From: Psychrobacillus sp048572895
GTDB lineage: Bacteria > Bacillota > Bacilli > Bacillales_A > Planococcaceae
Reading direction: 5' to 3'
Assembly: GCF_048572895.1 (NCBI RefSeq)
Contig: NZ_CP183878.1
Coordinates: 2,108,001-2,172,000 of the forward strand
DNA: 64,000 nt
In this document: piece after piece, positions 18,721 through 27,053 of the stretch
Numbering within the stretch: the stretch's first letter is position 1
How the letters are laid out: the number at the start of each line of letters is the position of its first letter
Position numbers and translations under genes: made by a program
The notes under the pieces: generated by a model
What the model was told of the DNA's origin: nothing
Databases searched by the model: none
Seen by the model: the letters and a program-made list of their open reading frames with translations, nothing else

Positions 18721-18885
18721 GTGAAAAGTCATTTGCACCAAAAAGCATTATTACTACGAATTGAGCTAAAGAAACAAGATATGTATAGAAAGGCGAAAAT
18801 TCTTGGTTTTACTCATCCAATTGTCGTCACTTGTAGCCAAGAGCTTGATGAATTACTAAATAGATACCAACGAAAAGTTTCATGA
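18721..18885 (+). CDS. Spo0E-like aspartyl-phosphate phosphatase
   Basis: A 54-residue protein of the Spo0E family, which dephosphorylates Spo0A-P and delays sporulation. The motif SQELDELLNRY near the C-terminus carries the family signature SQxLDxLLN. An initial helix (LLLRIELKKQDMYRKA) completes the two-helix hairpin. I choose GTG 18721, seven bases after GGAGG, over the upstream ATG 18688, which would place the ribosome site inside the gene. It directly follows repeat copy 1. Confidence 0.85.
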   Translation: MKSHLHQKALLLRIELKKQDMYRKAKILGFTHPIVVTCSQELDELLNRYQRKVS

Positions 18886-18922
18886 ATTTGAAATATATCG
18901 ATACCTTTCTTATTTGACTCTA

Positions 18923-18971
18923 CTAAAAAACCGATTTCTCCTTTATTTTTGAGGAAAAGTCGGTTTTTTAG
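18923..18971. terminator. Bidirectional terminator
   Basis: CTAAAAAACCGA pairs with TCGGTTTTTTAG, extended by TTCTCC/GGAAAAG. It lies between convergent genes (Spo0E-like on plus, SDR on minus) and gives a T-run in both directions. Confidence 0.88.
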
Positions 18972-18974
18972 ATT

Positions 18975-19727
18975 TTATTTTTTTTTGAAATACTTTTTAC
19001 CAACTGTTTCGACAATTGATGGGGCTATCGCATATAGTTTACTTGTAATACTCATGTAAGAAGGAAGGTCAACTTCTCTTACTGGTTTCTCAATTACTCG
19101 TTCAATTGACACGACTACTTTTTCTGGGGCTAATAGATGTTTTTTCATACTGCTTCTATAATTGCCCGATTGATCAGCTAAATCGAGAAATGGCGTATCA
19201 ATTGGCCCTGGATTGATAGTTGTAACCTCCACACCAAACTCTTTCAGTTCCATTCGAATAGCATTTGCAAACCCGATTATGGCATGCTTAGATGCTGCAT
19301 ACACAGAAGCCTTAGGGGTAGCTACTTTACCTGCTTGGGATGCTACAAATATAATGTGACCACTGCGGCGAGTTTTCATCTTTTTTGCAAAGTACTTTGT
19401 AAGTTTCATAGGAGCTAATACGTTTACCTGAAGCATTTTCTCCATATCTCGTTCATCCATATCCAATAGATATGAAAAGGTACCTACACCAGCACAGTGG
19501 ATAACTATATCAGGTGTACCCATGTCTATAAAAAGGGAATCGAAAGATCGATCGGATGTTAAGTCCGCTTCAATTGTATGTATTCCAATGGTTGTTAAAC
19601 TATTCAATGCAATGGTATTTCTACCGGTAGCCCATATTTCATGGCCCGCTTCATGTAGAGCTTTAGCAAGCATAAATCCAACCCCACTAGTAGCACCAGT
19701 GATAAGAATTTTTTTAGCCTTGTTCAT
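18975..19727 (-). CDS. Short-chain dehydrogenase/reductase, YqjQ-like
   Basis: A 250-residue Rossmann-fold SDR. It has the nucleotide motif TGATSGVG, the NNAG-equivalent HCAGVG, catalytic Ser149-region (VASQAG) and YAASK. The tail TPFLDLADQSGN and C-terminal hydrophobic segment resemble B. subtilis YqjQ. It overlaps the end of the upstream MBL-fold gene by 14 bases, as yqjP-yqjQ are adjacent in B. subtilis. The substrate is unknown. Confidence 0.87.
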   Translation of the reverse strand: MNKAKKILITGATSGVGFMLAKALHEAGHEIWATGRNTIALNSLTTIGIHTIEADLTSDRSFDSLFIDMGTPDIVIHCAGVGTFSYLLDMDERDMEKMLQVNVLAPMKLTKYFAKKMKTRRSGHIIFVASQAGKVATPKASVYAASKHAIIGFANAIRMELKEFGVEVTTINPGPIDTPFLDLADQSGNYRSSMKKHLLAPEKVVVSIERVIEKPVREVDLPSYMSITSKLYAIAPSIVETVGKKYFKKK

Positions 19728-20658
19728 ATAACAGAATTCCTTTTTCGCTTCGTTTTTCCGTTATAAGCTCTTCATCGATTAAATAATCTATTTGACCAAT
19801 GGTTTCAGAAAGGGTTAATCCTAGTTCTTTTTCGTATACTTTGGGAAATAACTGTTTAGTTAATTCAAAAATTGTTTTTTCCCCCTCTTGCATCATATCC
19901 AGTACTTTAAGTGCCCGCTCTTTTTGTTTTTCCAGTCTAGTAGCAACAAGCTCCTGAATATTATACACTTCATTGCCATGCCCACTATAAACTTTTTTGA
20001 TAGGTAACTGTTGGATTCTTTTTAATGATTCATTGTATTGTAACATTGATTTTGGACGCTCTGCATGTGCATTTAACGGTGGCTCAATTAAAGGATTGGA
20101 AGAAATCTTTTCAAGTATTAGGTCCCCACCAATAAGAACTTTTGAACTTTCAGACCAAAATGCTAAATGACTTTGGGCATGCCCTAACGTTTCAAGTACT
20201 TGAATATCCGGATGCCCCGGCAATATATCCCCTTCATATAAATAGCTGTCTAACGATCGACTTCCAAGTAAGCTCAAAGGTCGTCTCATCTTCTCAACCC
20301 AATTAAAATATTCCTCCGGTACCCCTTCTTCTTTTAAACATTGTAGATAGAAACGATCATGATACTGTAAAAATTCTTCGTCACGAGTCATCCAAACTTG
20401 ATTGTATTCATGCCCTAAAATGGTTGCTTGTTCAAAAGCCTCCGTCCAGCCGGCATGATCGGGATGATGATGTGTTAAAACAACCTGCTCAATATCAGTA
20501 AGGTTATAGCCCGCTTCTTTAATCCCTTGTGTTAATGCCGTTAAAGCAAGTTCTGTTTTTGGTCCAGCATCTATTAATGTCAAAGCATCGCCCTTTACTA
20601 AATATGCGTTTACATCCCCTACCGCAAATGGAGTAGGAATTATAATTTTATGTATCAT
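19714..20658 (-). CDS. MBL-fold metallo-hydrolase, YqjP-like
   Basis: A 314-residue metallo-beta-lactamase-fold enzyme. The zinc motif is THHHPDHAG, followed by the second histidine in LETLGHAQSHLAFW, GGDLIL and a C-terminal winged-helix region (EELITEKRSEKGILLYE). I choose ATG 20658, seven bases after AAGGAG; 11 more in-frame codons upstream have no ribosome site. It matches YqjP in context, transcribed away from the T-box/proC unit. The natural substrate is not known. Confidence 0.88.
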   Translation of the reverse strand: MIHKIIIPTPFAVGDVNAYLVKGDALTLIDAGPKTELALTALTQGIKEAGYNLTDIEQVVLTHHHPDHAGWTEAFEQATILGHEYNQVWMTRDEEFLQYHDRFYLQCLKEEGVPEEYFNWVEKMRRPLSLLGSRSLDSYLYEGDILPGHPDIQVLETLGHAQSHLAFWSESSKVLIGGDLILEKISSNPLIEPPLNAHAERPKSMLQYNESLKRIQQLPIKKVYSGHGNEVYNIQELVATRLEKQKERALKVLDMMQEGEKTIFELTKQLFPKVYEKELGLTLSETIGQIDYLIDEELITEKRSEKGILLYEQG

Positions 20659-20785
20659 TTGAATTCTCCTTATTAATGAATAGTCATTCATTACATTGTA
20701 CCCTTAATTATGGTAGCCGTCACGGAAATATGGTTGACTTTTTCTAATAAGATGCATATAATTTCTTTAATTCAGAATATAAAAG

Positions 20786-21022
20786 CTAAGATGAAGATTA
20801 GTACATATATGATGGAGTTAAGAGAGTGAAATGACCCGCTGCAAGTTTCACCTCCCGCTCGTATATAGAACCTACTTCGGAGCTACTATGCAAACATGGT
20901 CGTACCTTCTCGATACGAAGGATTAAGTTGTGCTGAAATTTTTCGGCAAATTTAGGTGGTACCGCGGAAAACAAGTGTTTTCGTCCTTATTATATATGGG
21001 ACGAGAGCGCTTTTTTATTTTG
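20786..21022 (+). promoter_or_regulatory. T-box riboswitch, proline specifier (CCU)
   Basis: This leader of proC has stem I landmarks (AGAGAGTG then GCTGCAAG) and a specifier loop GAACCTAC whose CCT codon is at 20871-20873. It ends with the T-box AGGTGGTACCGCGG (20954-20967) and a terminator stem (TCGTCC with GGACGA) followed by TTTTTT at 21011. Uncharged tRNA-Pro should stabilise the antiterminator and turn on proC during proline starvation. The parts are all in the expected order. Confidence 0.93.
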
Positions 21023-21082
21023 TTTTAATACCGCTCTATTTACATGAATGAAAGTTAGGCACTATTAAAGGGAGGAATTTAT

Positions 21083-21898
21083 ATGACGAAGATTGTATTT
21101 GTTGGCGCGGGTGCTATGGCAGAAGCGATTATAAATGGATTAACCAAAGGAAATAAAATTTCACCCGAATTTATTCACGTCACGAATAAATCAGATGTAA
21201 GCCAGCTTAACTATTTAAAAGAAACGTATGATGTACAAATCGTATGTGAACAGAAAAAAGCAATAACTGAAGCGAATATAATTTTTTTAGCGATGAAACC
21301 AAAAGACGCAAATGATGCGTTAAATAGTCTGGCGCCATATATAAACAAAGATGCAACGATAATTTCAGTTATTGCTGGTATCAGCATCCAGACCATTTTA
21401 AACTCTTTAGGCAATAGACCAATTGCACGTGTTATGCCAAACACTTCTGCTGCTGTTGGAATGAGTGCATCAGCTATATGCTGGAACGAGCTTATTTCAG
21501 ATGGATCCAAACTACTCATCATTGATCTCTTAGAATCGATTGGTTCTGTAAAAGTAGTAGCAGAAGAAGATTTACATGTTGTTACTGCACTTTCCGGAAG
21601 TGGCCCGGCTTATTTCTATTATTTCGCGGAACAGTTTGAATCAGCTGCAATTAAATATGGTTTAGAAAAGGGCGATGCTCGTCAATTATTTATACAAACA
21701 ATGGAAGGTGCCGCACAAATGCTGAAAAATGGTGATGCGGAACCAGAAGAACTGCGTAGAAGAGTGACAAGTCCAGGTGGTACTACAGAAGCAGGCTTAG
21801 AGCAGTTAATGGCGCATAAAGTAAATGAAGCTATCTTTGCTTGTATCCAAGCTGCACAAAACAGATCTCGGGAACTTGGCAAACTATTTGAATCCTGA
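21083..21898 (+). CDS. proC: Pyrroline-5-carboxylate reductase
   Basis: A 271-residue NAD(P)H-dependent enzyme making proline from pyrroline-5-carboxylate. It has the Rossmann motif VGAGAMAEAI, VMPNTSAAVG, LSGSGPAYFYYF, and the C-terminal signature RRRVTSPGGTTEAGL. ATG 21083 follows GGGAGGAATTT. The preceding T-box and position beside yqjP/yqjQ-like genes match B. subtilis proI. Confidence 0.96.
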   Translation: MTKIVFVGAGAMAEAIINGLTKGNKISPEFIHVTNKSDVSQLNYLKETYDVQIVCEQKKAITEANIIFLAMKPKDANDALNSLAPYINKDATIISVIAGISIQTILNSLGNRPIARVMPNTSAAVGMSASAICWNELISDGSKLLIIDLLESIGSVKVVAEEDLHVVTALSGSGPAYFYYFAEQFESAAIKYGLEKGDARQLFIQTMEGAAQMLKNGDAEPEELRRRVTSPGGTTEAGLEQLMAHKVNEAIFACIQAAQNRSRELGKLFES

Positions 21899-21984
21899 TA
21901 AAGAAATGCTTGCAATAAAGAGGTGTAGTTAGAATGAAAGTTCATATTTTGTCGGCTGGGGCACACTAGCTTTTAAAAAGTGAA

Positions 21985-22118
21985 ACTACAATCAGTGGGG
22001 AGTTCTTATTCCCCACTGATTGTTAGTTGAACCATTCGGGCATTTACGGGCAGTTATCTCCCACTTATTCTTTGGTGCTTGAACCAAGCCTTTACGTGGA
22101 AGTCATACTGCCCGTTAA
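21985..22118. repeat. Palindromic intergenic repeat of a second family
   Basis: A perfect 13-bp stem (CAATCAGTGGGGA at 21989-22001 with TCCCCACTGATTG at 22010-22022) is followed by two TTGAACCA-initiated segments and by an ACGGGCAGT...ACTGCCCGT inverted pair. I recall similar blocks recurring between genes in Planococcaceae-type genomes, but only one copy is in this window. The first stem may also act as the proC terminator. Confidence 0.5.
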
Positions 22119-22247
22119 TGCGGGACTAATGCTGGCATTGCACTAGGGAAAAACAGAAGTCTTAATTGGTTTATTCTATCATTAGTTATAGGACCTATTG
22201 CTACTGTGAGCTTAGTTATCGTAGAGAAGAAAAAAGAATCCGAGTGA
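22119..22247 (+). pseudogene. Possible 3' remnant of a small membrane-protein gene
   Basis: An open frame of about 42 codons without a start reads GTNAGIALGKNRSLNWFILS, then LVIGPIATVSLVIVEKKK and a stop at 22245-22247. The one hydrophobic segment and lysine-rich tail look like the end of a small membrane protein. The palindromic repeat sits directly upstream, where the rest of the gene would be, suggesting truncation by that element. The family is not recognised. Confidence 0.35.
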
Positions 22248-22267
22248 AGCATGCTTCGTTCGGAATC
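22236..22267 (-). terminator. Terminator of rnz
   Basis: An imperfect stem: GATTCCGA with TCGGATTC (one mismatch) encloses the GAAGCATGCTTC palindrome. On the minus strand it is followed by TTTTTTC. It lies five bases after the rnz stop. Confidence 0.7.
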
Positions 22268-22271
22268 TCTT

Positions 22272-23216
22272 TTATAATTTATGTTTGATTATTGAACCAT
22301 TTATCCAATTATATTCTGTAAAATCTTCGGCGATATAAATGGGAAAACTATAATTTTCGACTTGGGCAAGCATTTTATTTAAATCAGATGACAGGAATCG
22401 TGCACTAATATGATTAACGATTAAGTGCTTAGCATTCGCTTTTTGACAGACTTCGGCTGCATCAACTATTGTTGAATGCCCATAAAGGCGTGCAAGTTTA
22501 GCAGTATCTATGTCGAATGTTCCTTCATGGACGACAATATCTGCATCTCCACTCAAAGCTATGGAGTTTTCACAGTATTTTGTGTCTCCAAGTATCGTTA
22601 CTTTAAAGCCTTCTCTCGGTTCTCCAGTTACATCTTCACTCTTTACTATTATTCCATTTGGAAGCACCACATCTTGTCCTTCTTTTAATTGTTTTAATAA
22701 AGGACCTCTTGGAACTCCTAAAACATCTGTTTTTTCAATATAAAGTTCTGGCGCAAGGGCTTTTTGTTTAACCGAGTATCCGAAGCAAGGTATTACATGT
22801 TCTAATAATTTTGCTTCCACTATAAATTGTTCATCTTCAAATATAATTCCCTCTTCAATCTCTATAATTGAAAGTGGATATTTCACATGAGTTTTGGATA
22901 TAGCAAGAGTTACCTCAATCCAATTTTTCAACCCTGTTGGTCCATATATTGTAAGAGGTTCCTCCCCGCCTAAAAAAGAACGGGATCCGAGCAAGCCAGG
23001 AAGTCCATATATATGATCTCCATGCAAATGTGTTACAAATAATTTTTCCAGTTTACGAGGCTTCAGTGTCGTATGCAAAATTTGATGCTGGGTGGCTTCC
23101 CCACAATCAAACATCCAGAACGTTCCTCGCTCATCTAATAGTTTTAAAACTGTAGAAGTCGTATTTCGCTGTTTCGACGGCATTCCTGCTCCAGTACCTA
23201 AAAATAATAACTGCAT
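22272..23216 (-). CDS. rnz: Ribonuclease Z
   Basis: A 314-residue tRNA 3'-processing endonuclease of the MBL fold. The zinc-binding THLHGDHIYGLPG, the FDCGEATQHQ segment, ILGDTKYCEN and the C-terminal VNHISARF are characteristic of RNase Z. ATG 23216 follows GGAAGTGAG. Its place between proC and dinB corresponds to yqjK in the B. subtilis yqj block. Confidence 0.95.
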   Translation of the reverse strand: MQLLFLGTGAGMPSKQRNTTSTVLKLLDERGTFWMFDCGEATQHQILHTTLKPRKLEKLFVTHLHGDHIYGLPGLLGSRSFLGGEEPLTIYGPTGLKNWIEVTLAISKTHVKYPLSIIEIEEGIIFEDEQFIVEAKLLEHVIPCFGYSVKQKALAPELYIEKTDVLGVPRGPLLKQLKEGQDVVLPNGIIVKSEDVTGEPREGFKVTILGDTKYCENSIALSGDADIVVHEGTFDIDTAKLARLYGHSTIVDAAEVCQKANAKHLIVNHISARFLSSDLNKMLAQVENYSFPIYIAEDFTEYNWINGSIIKHKL

Positions 23217-23402
23217 ATTTACTCACTTCCTTTATTCGATGGGACATTTTATAGTTATATAAACTCTAGGTAACTCAATAATTATATTGTTAGTCTACCC
23301 TTAATTTTCATGTATGTAAAAAAACAAAACAATACTATAAACCATATCTGATATATATCCACTAACGTATTAAAACAATTGTACATCAAAGTTTTTTAAA
23401 CA

Positions 23403-24644
23403 TTAATCTTGATGATCATCTAAGAAGTCTTTACTAAAACTTGTTTTGGATTCCAGTGAAGGTTTCTTTTTTATTTTCATGCCCCGCTTAATGCTGTTTT
23501 CTCCGAATTTACCTTGTAATTGCTCTACAAGCTTTAATATCGGCTCTTCTTTTGCATGTTCTTCAAAGTTAAAGATAGACAGCTGCTCTACCGATTCTCC
23601 CTTGTCATAGACATTATTCACAGTCACGCCTAATAAACGTATCGCATCACCATTCCAAGAAGCACAGAATAGTTCTAATGCCAATTGATTTATTTCCTGT
23701 TCCTTATATAGACGATTATTTACTGTTTTACTTCTCGTTTTGTTTTTCCAATTAGCGTCCCGTATATGTATCGTAATAGACCGTCCAGCTAAATTTTTTG
23801 CATCTAGTCTGGCAGCTACTTTTTTCGACAAACGAATAAATACCTTTTCTAGCTCTTTTATATTCGACTCATCATAAGGTAATGTTGTTGAATTTCCAAC
23901 ACTCTTTGTATCATAAATAGATTCAGGATCTACCGGTCTATTATCAGTGCCATTTGCACGATTTAGAAGTCGGACTCCATTTTTCCCTAGTTTTTCTTTA
24001 AGTAAATTAGGATTTGCGTTAGCCAAATCTCCTATAGATTTAATGCCGATCGATTCCAATTTTGTTGCAGTACTTTCTCCTATTCCATGCATATCTATTA
24101 CTGGGAGGGGCCAAAGAATTTCTCCAACCTGTCTTTTCCGTAAAACAGTTATACCCATGGGCTTTTTTATGTTGGATGCTGTTTTAGCTAGAAATTTGTT
24201 AGGAGCGATTCCAATAGAACTAGGCAAATCAAGCTCACGGATAATACGATCCTGAATGGATTTGGCAAACCCTACTGCATCGTTGTTCATGTCAACTTCC
24301 GTTACATCTATATACCCTTCATCTATGGAAACTGGCTCTACAAGATGAGTATAAGACCTTAAAATTTCAAACATTGCTTTAGAAGCAATTCGGTAGCGTT
24401 CAAAGTTTGGGGGCAATAAAATCAGTTCAGGACATTTTCGTTTAGCCTCCCAAACAGACATGGTTGTATACACACCTTTGGCCCTTGCCTCATACGAGCA
24501 TGTAACCAATATCCCCCGTCTTTCTTTGGGATTGCCTGCAATGGCAATAGCCTTTCCTTTCAATGAGGGGTCATGCGCTTGTTCCACAGAGGCATAAAAG
24601 CTATTCATATCTAAGTGAAAAATAATTCTATGTTTTCCCGACAA
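23403..24644 (-). CDS. dinB: DNA polymerase IV (Y-family)
   Basis: A 413-residue translesion polymerase matching B. subtilis YqjH/PolY1. It has the catalytic HLDMNSFYASVE (first Asp) and SIDEGYID (Asp-Glu pair), the two helix-hairpin-helix thumb elements (GIGESTATKLESIGIKS), and the little-finger domain. Near the C-terminus QLSIFNF is a beta-clamp-binding peptide. The start is TTG 24644 behind GGAGGGG. No LexA box was noticed upstream; repeat copy 2 begins 28 bases away instead. Confidence 0.94.
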   Translation of the reverse strand: MSGKHRIIFHLDMNSFYASVEQAHDPSLKGKAIAIAGNPKERRGILVTCSYEARAKGVYTTMSVWEAKRKCPELILLPPNFERYRIASKAMFEILRSYTHLVEPVSIDEGYIDVTEVDMNNDAVGFAKSIQDRIIRELDLPSSIGIAPNKFLAKTASNIKKPMGITVLRKRQVGEILWPLPVIDMHGIGESTATKLESIGIKSIGDLANANPNLLKEKLGKNGVRLLNRANGTDNRPVDPESIYDTKSVGNSTTLPYDESNIKELEKVFIRLSKKVAARLDAKNLAGRSITIHIRDANWKNKTRSKTVNNRLYKEQEINQLALELFCASWNGDAIRLLGVTVNNVYDKGESVEQLSIFNFEEHAKEEPILKLVEQLQGKFGENSIKRGMKIKKKPSLESKTSFSKDFLDDHQD

Positions 24645-24671
24645 GTCATTCCCCTCCTTCTTTTTTAGGCC

Positions 24672-25380
24672 AAAACCTTTTTCTATCTTTTTCGAAGGAC
24701 TTTGGACAGATGTTTTGCTATATGATGATCGAGTGAATTTATAGTGACATTGGTTGTGAAGGACACAACCAATATCACTTTTTTTCGATAATCTTATGGC
24801 ATTAGACTATCCGTCGTACTCCTACACCACTTAGAAACAGGTTAGAGCGTTTTAGGATAACTAGAGATAAGCTGCTTTCTTATTCATAGAGCAAGCTCAC
24901 GAAGATGCAATTTCGTTCGCTACTTCCCTTCTTTATCAGTTAAACTCTTACTACTTCTCTTTATTTCCGCTAGTAAAAGAAAATTGTCTGCCTTCCTCTG
25001 TCATTGAATAATAGCATTTCTAAATCAACAGCAATTACAAACAGTTTATCTCAATCCAAACTTTTGACAAACCTATAACCTATATCTAAGGGAATGCTTT
25101 GCCATATCTTATAAGTACTACTCGCTATTTCATTGTAGTAGAGGGTGGCGACTCTTTGAGAAAAAGCGCTAGTCGAAGACCCCACAGTGTTTAAGGATGG
25201 AAGGCTAAGTGCGTCACAACGCGATCGCAACGCCTTCATGACCAACATCCTGTTGACCCAAAGCTAAGGCAGCGCCCACGGAACGCTTCCACCTGAAACG
25301 GAAACCAGCAGCGTAGATGAATAGTTGCTTTATTCATCCAAGAACACTGGGTTTTGGACTCATAAAAATTTATCTTCAAA
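24672..25380 (+). repeat. Long structured intergenic repeat, copy 2 (full length)
   Basis: This fills the gap between dinB and cheW. It aligns with copy 1 block by block: AAACC-TTTTCTATC, GCTATATGAT..CGAGTGAATTT, an apical hairpin (24743-24758 with 24764-24779, 15 of 16 pairs), TTTTTCGATAATCTTATGGC, CTTAGAAACAGGTT, CTCACGAAGATGCAATTTCG. The 3' module runs from GGGTGGCGACTC to CCACCTGAAACGGAAA. The hairpin arms differ from copy 1 but still pair. The central 3' part is more diverged. Confidence 0.75.
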
Positions 25381-25381
25381 A

Positions 25382-25404
25382 AAGGTAGCTATATAAGCTA
25401 CCTT
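25382..25404 (-). terminator. Terminator of the cheW transcript
   Basis: AAGGTAGCT (25382-25390) pairs with AGCTACCTT (25396-25404), and on the minus strand the hairpin runs into TTTTTTTGAAG. It is 20 bases after the cheW stop. Confidence 0.82.
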
Positions 25405-25423
25405 CCCTGACTAAATCATGAAA

Positions 25424-25912
25424 CTAGTTATTGATTGTCTCTTCTTTCTTAACTTCGTCTACATAAGATTGAATATCATTAAAGCCTTCTAAAGAACTTA
25501 CCAAAATAGAAGCATCCACGATTGTAATCATTCGATTTTCTAGGTTTGCAACCGCTGTGAAATAACGTGTTTTCGTATAATTCACTAAACCAATTTGCTT
25601 AAGATTTTCCTGTTCAATATCTAAAATCTCTTTCGCCTCTTTTACAAGAAGCCCAACCGTCATATTTTCCGTGTGCATGGTAACTACTCTCGCTAATTCC
25701 TGATCAACACCACTACGATTATACAAAATTTGTTCGAAATCAATAATTGGCACTAGCTCTCCGCGAATTTTCATCAACCCAATTAAATAATTTGGTAAAT
25801 GTGGGATTGGGTTTACATGCTCTAATTTCTCAATAGAGACTACATGCTCAATGGAAACTGCATATTCTTCATTTCCACATTGAAATACTACAACTTTTTC
25901 ATTGCTCAACAA
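25424..25912 (-). CDS. cheW: CheW-domain chemotaxis adaptor protein
   Basis: A 162-residue single CheW domain, the SH3-like coupling protein linking chemoreceptors to CheA. It begins KVVVFQCGNEEYAVSIEHVVSIE and carries the typical LPNYLIGLMKIRGELVPIIDF and VGLLVKEAKEIL. TTG 25912 follows GGAGGTG. It lies 15 bases after the yqjE-like peptidase gene rather than in a chemotaxis operon, so it may be an orphan or second CheW; there is no CheY-like receiver domain, so it is not CheV. Confidence 0.88.
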   Translation of the reverse strand: MLSNEKVVVFQCGNEEYAVSIEHVVSIEKLEHVNPIPHLPNYLIGLMKIRGELVPIIDFEQILYNRSGVDQELARVVTMHTENMTVGLLVKEAKEILDIEQENLKQIGLVNYTKTRYFTAVANLENRMITIVDASILVSSLEGFNDIQSYVDEVKKEETINN

Positions 25913-25927
25913 AATTCACCTCCTATT

Positions 25928-27040
25928 TTATTCTGCCGCCACTAGAACGATCTCTACTATTAAATCGGCTAGTTTCTTTAACTCTTCAATAGGCATACGT
26001 TCATTTGTTGTATGAATTTCTTCATAACCTACAGATAGTATAACAGTAGGGATTCCAAATCCAGCAATCACATTGGCATCGCTACCTCCGCCACTAGTTT
26101 TAATGTCAGCAGTTCTTCCGATACGTTCTACTGCACGTTTAGCAATCTGTACGACAGAATGATCTTCTTCAAAATGGAAGCCTGGGTACATTAATTGTGT
26201 TTCTGTTACTGCTTTACCACCAAATTTCTCGGCAGTCTCTGCAAATGTTGCAACCATATGTGCAACTTGTCCATCTAGTTTTTCTTTATTGATCGAACGT
26301 GCCTCAGATAGAATATGCACTTCATCACATACTATATTTGTTGCTTGTCCACCTTCAAAACGTCCGATATTAGCGGTAGTTTCTGCATCCAGTCTACCTA
26401 ACTTCATAGCAGAGATGGCTTTAGCAGCTAAAGTAATGGCAGAAACACCTTTTTCAGGTGCAACTCCAGCATGTGCAGTTTTTCCAGTAATAGTCGTCCA
26501 TAGTTTTGATTGGTAAGGAGCAGCCGTTACAATACCACCAACAGTCCCATCACTATCAATCGCATAGCCATATTTAGCAGTTAAGAGAGAAGCATCTAAT
26601 TCTTTAGCTCCTACTAGACCACTTTCTTCTCCAGCCGTAATAACAACCTGAATATCTCCGTGTTCAATTGATCGTTCTTTCAAACGACGAATCGCTTCAA
26701 ATAATGCGGCTATCCCAGCTTTATCGTCTGCTCCTAAAATGGTTGTCCCATCCGAATATATATAACCATCTTCTTTAATAACTGGTTTAATCCCTTTACC
26801 GGGTACTACAGTATCCATATGGACAGTGAAATATATTGGGTCTACATTTGCGTTAGACCCCTTTAATGTTGCAATTAAGTTGCCGGCACCGTGACCAGTT
26901 TTAGCAGCAGAATCGTCCTCAATTACAGAAAATCCAAGCTGTTCTAATTTACTTTTTAATATTGGTGCAATTACTTCTTCATGTTTTGTTTCAGAATCTA
27001 TTTGAACAAGTTCTAAAAACTCTTCTACTAATCTACTCAA
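25928..27040 (-). CDS. M20-family tripeptidase-like aminopeptidase (YqjE/PepT-like)
   Basis: A 370-residue zinc-dependent M20 peptidase. It has HMDTVVPG (metal His and catalytic Asp), ILGADDKAGIAALFE (bridging Asp), ITAGEESGLVG (catalytic Glu-Glu) and a C-terminal His in EEIHTTNE. Family members remove N-terminal residues from di- and tripeptides. TTG 27040 follows AAAGGAGAC. It lies 13 bases beyond pccB, as yqjD-yqjE do in B. subtilis. Confidence 0.9.
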   Translation of the reverse strand: MSRLVEEFLELVQIDSETKHEEVIAPILKSKLEQLGFSVIEDDSAAKTGHGAGNLIATLKGSNANVDPIYFTVHMDTVVPGKGIKPVIKEDGYIYSDGTTILGADDKAGIAALFEAIRRLKERSIEHGDIQVVITAGEESGLVGAKELDASLLTAKYGYAIDSDGTVGGIVTAAPYQSKLWTTITGKTAHAGVAPEKGVSAITLAAKAISAMKLGRLDAETTANIGRFEGGQATNIVCDEVHILSEARSINKEKLDGQVAHMVATFAETAEKFGGKAVTETQLMYPGFHFEEDHSVVQIAKRAVERIGRTADIKTSGGGSDANVIAGFGIPTVILSVGYEEIHTTNERMPIEELKKLADLIVEIVLVAAE

Positions 27041-27053
27041 TTAAAAGTCTCCT

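Noticed and set aside
25051..25248. Open frame of 65 codons inside repeat copy 2
   Set aside because: The matching stretch of copy 1 does not preserve the frame, so it is a by-product of the repeat.
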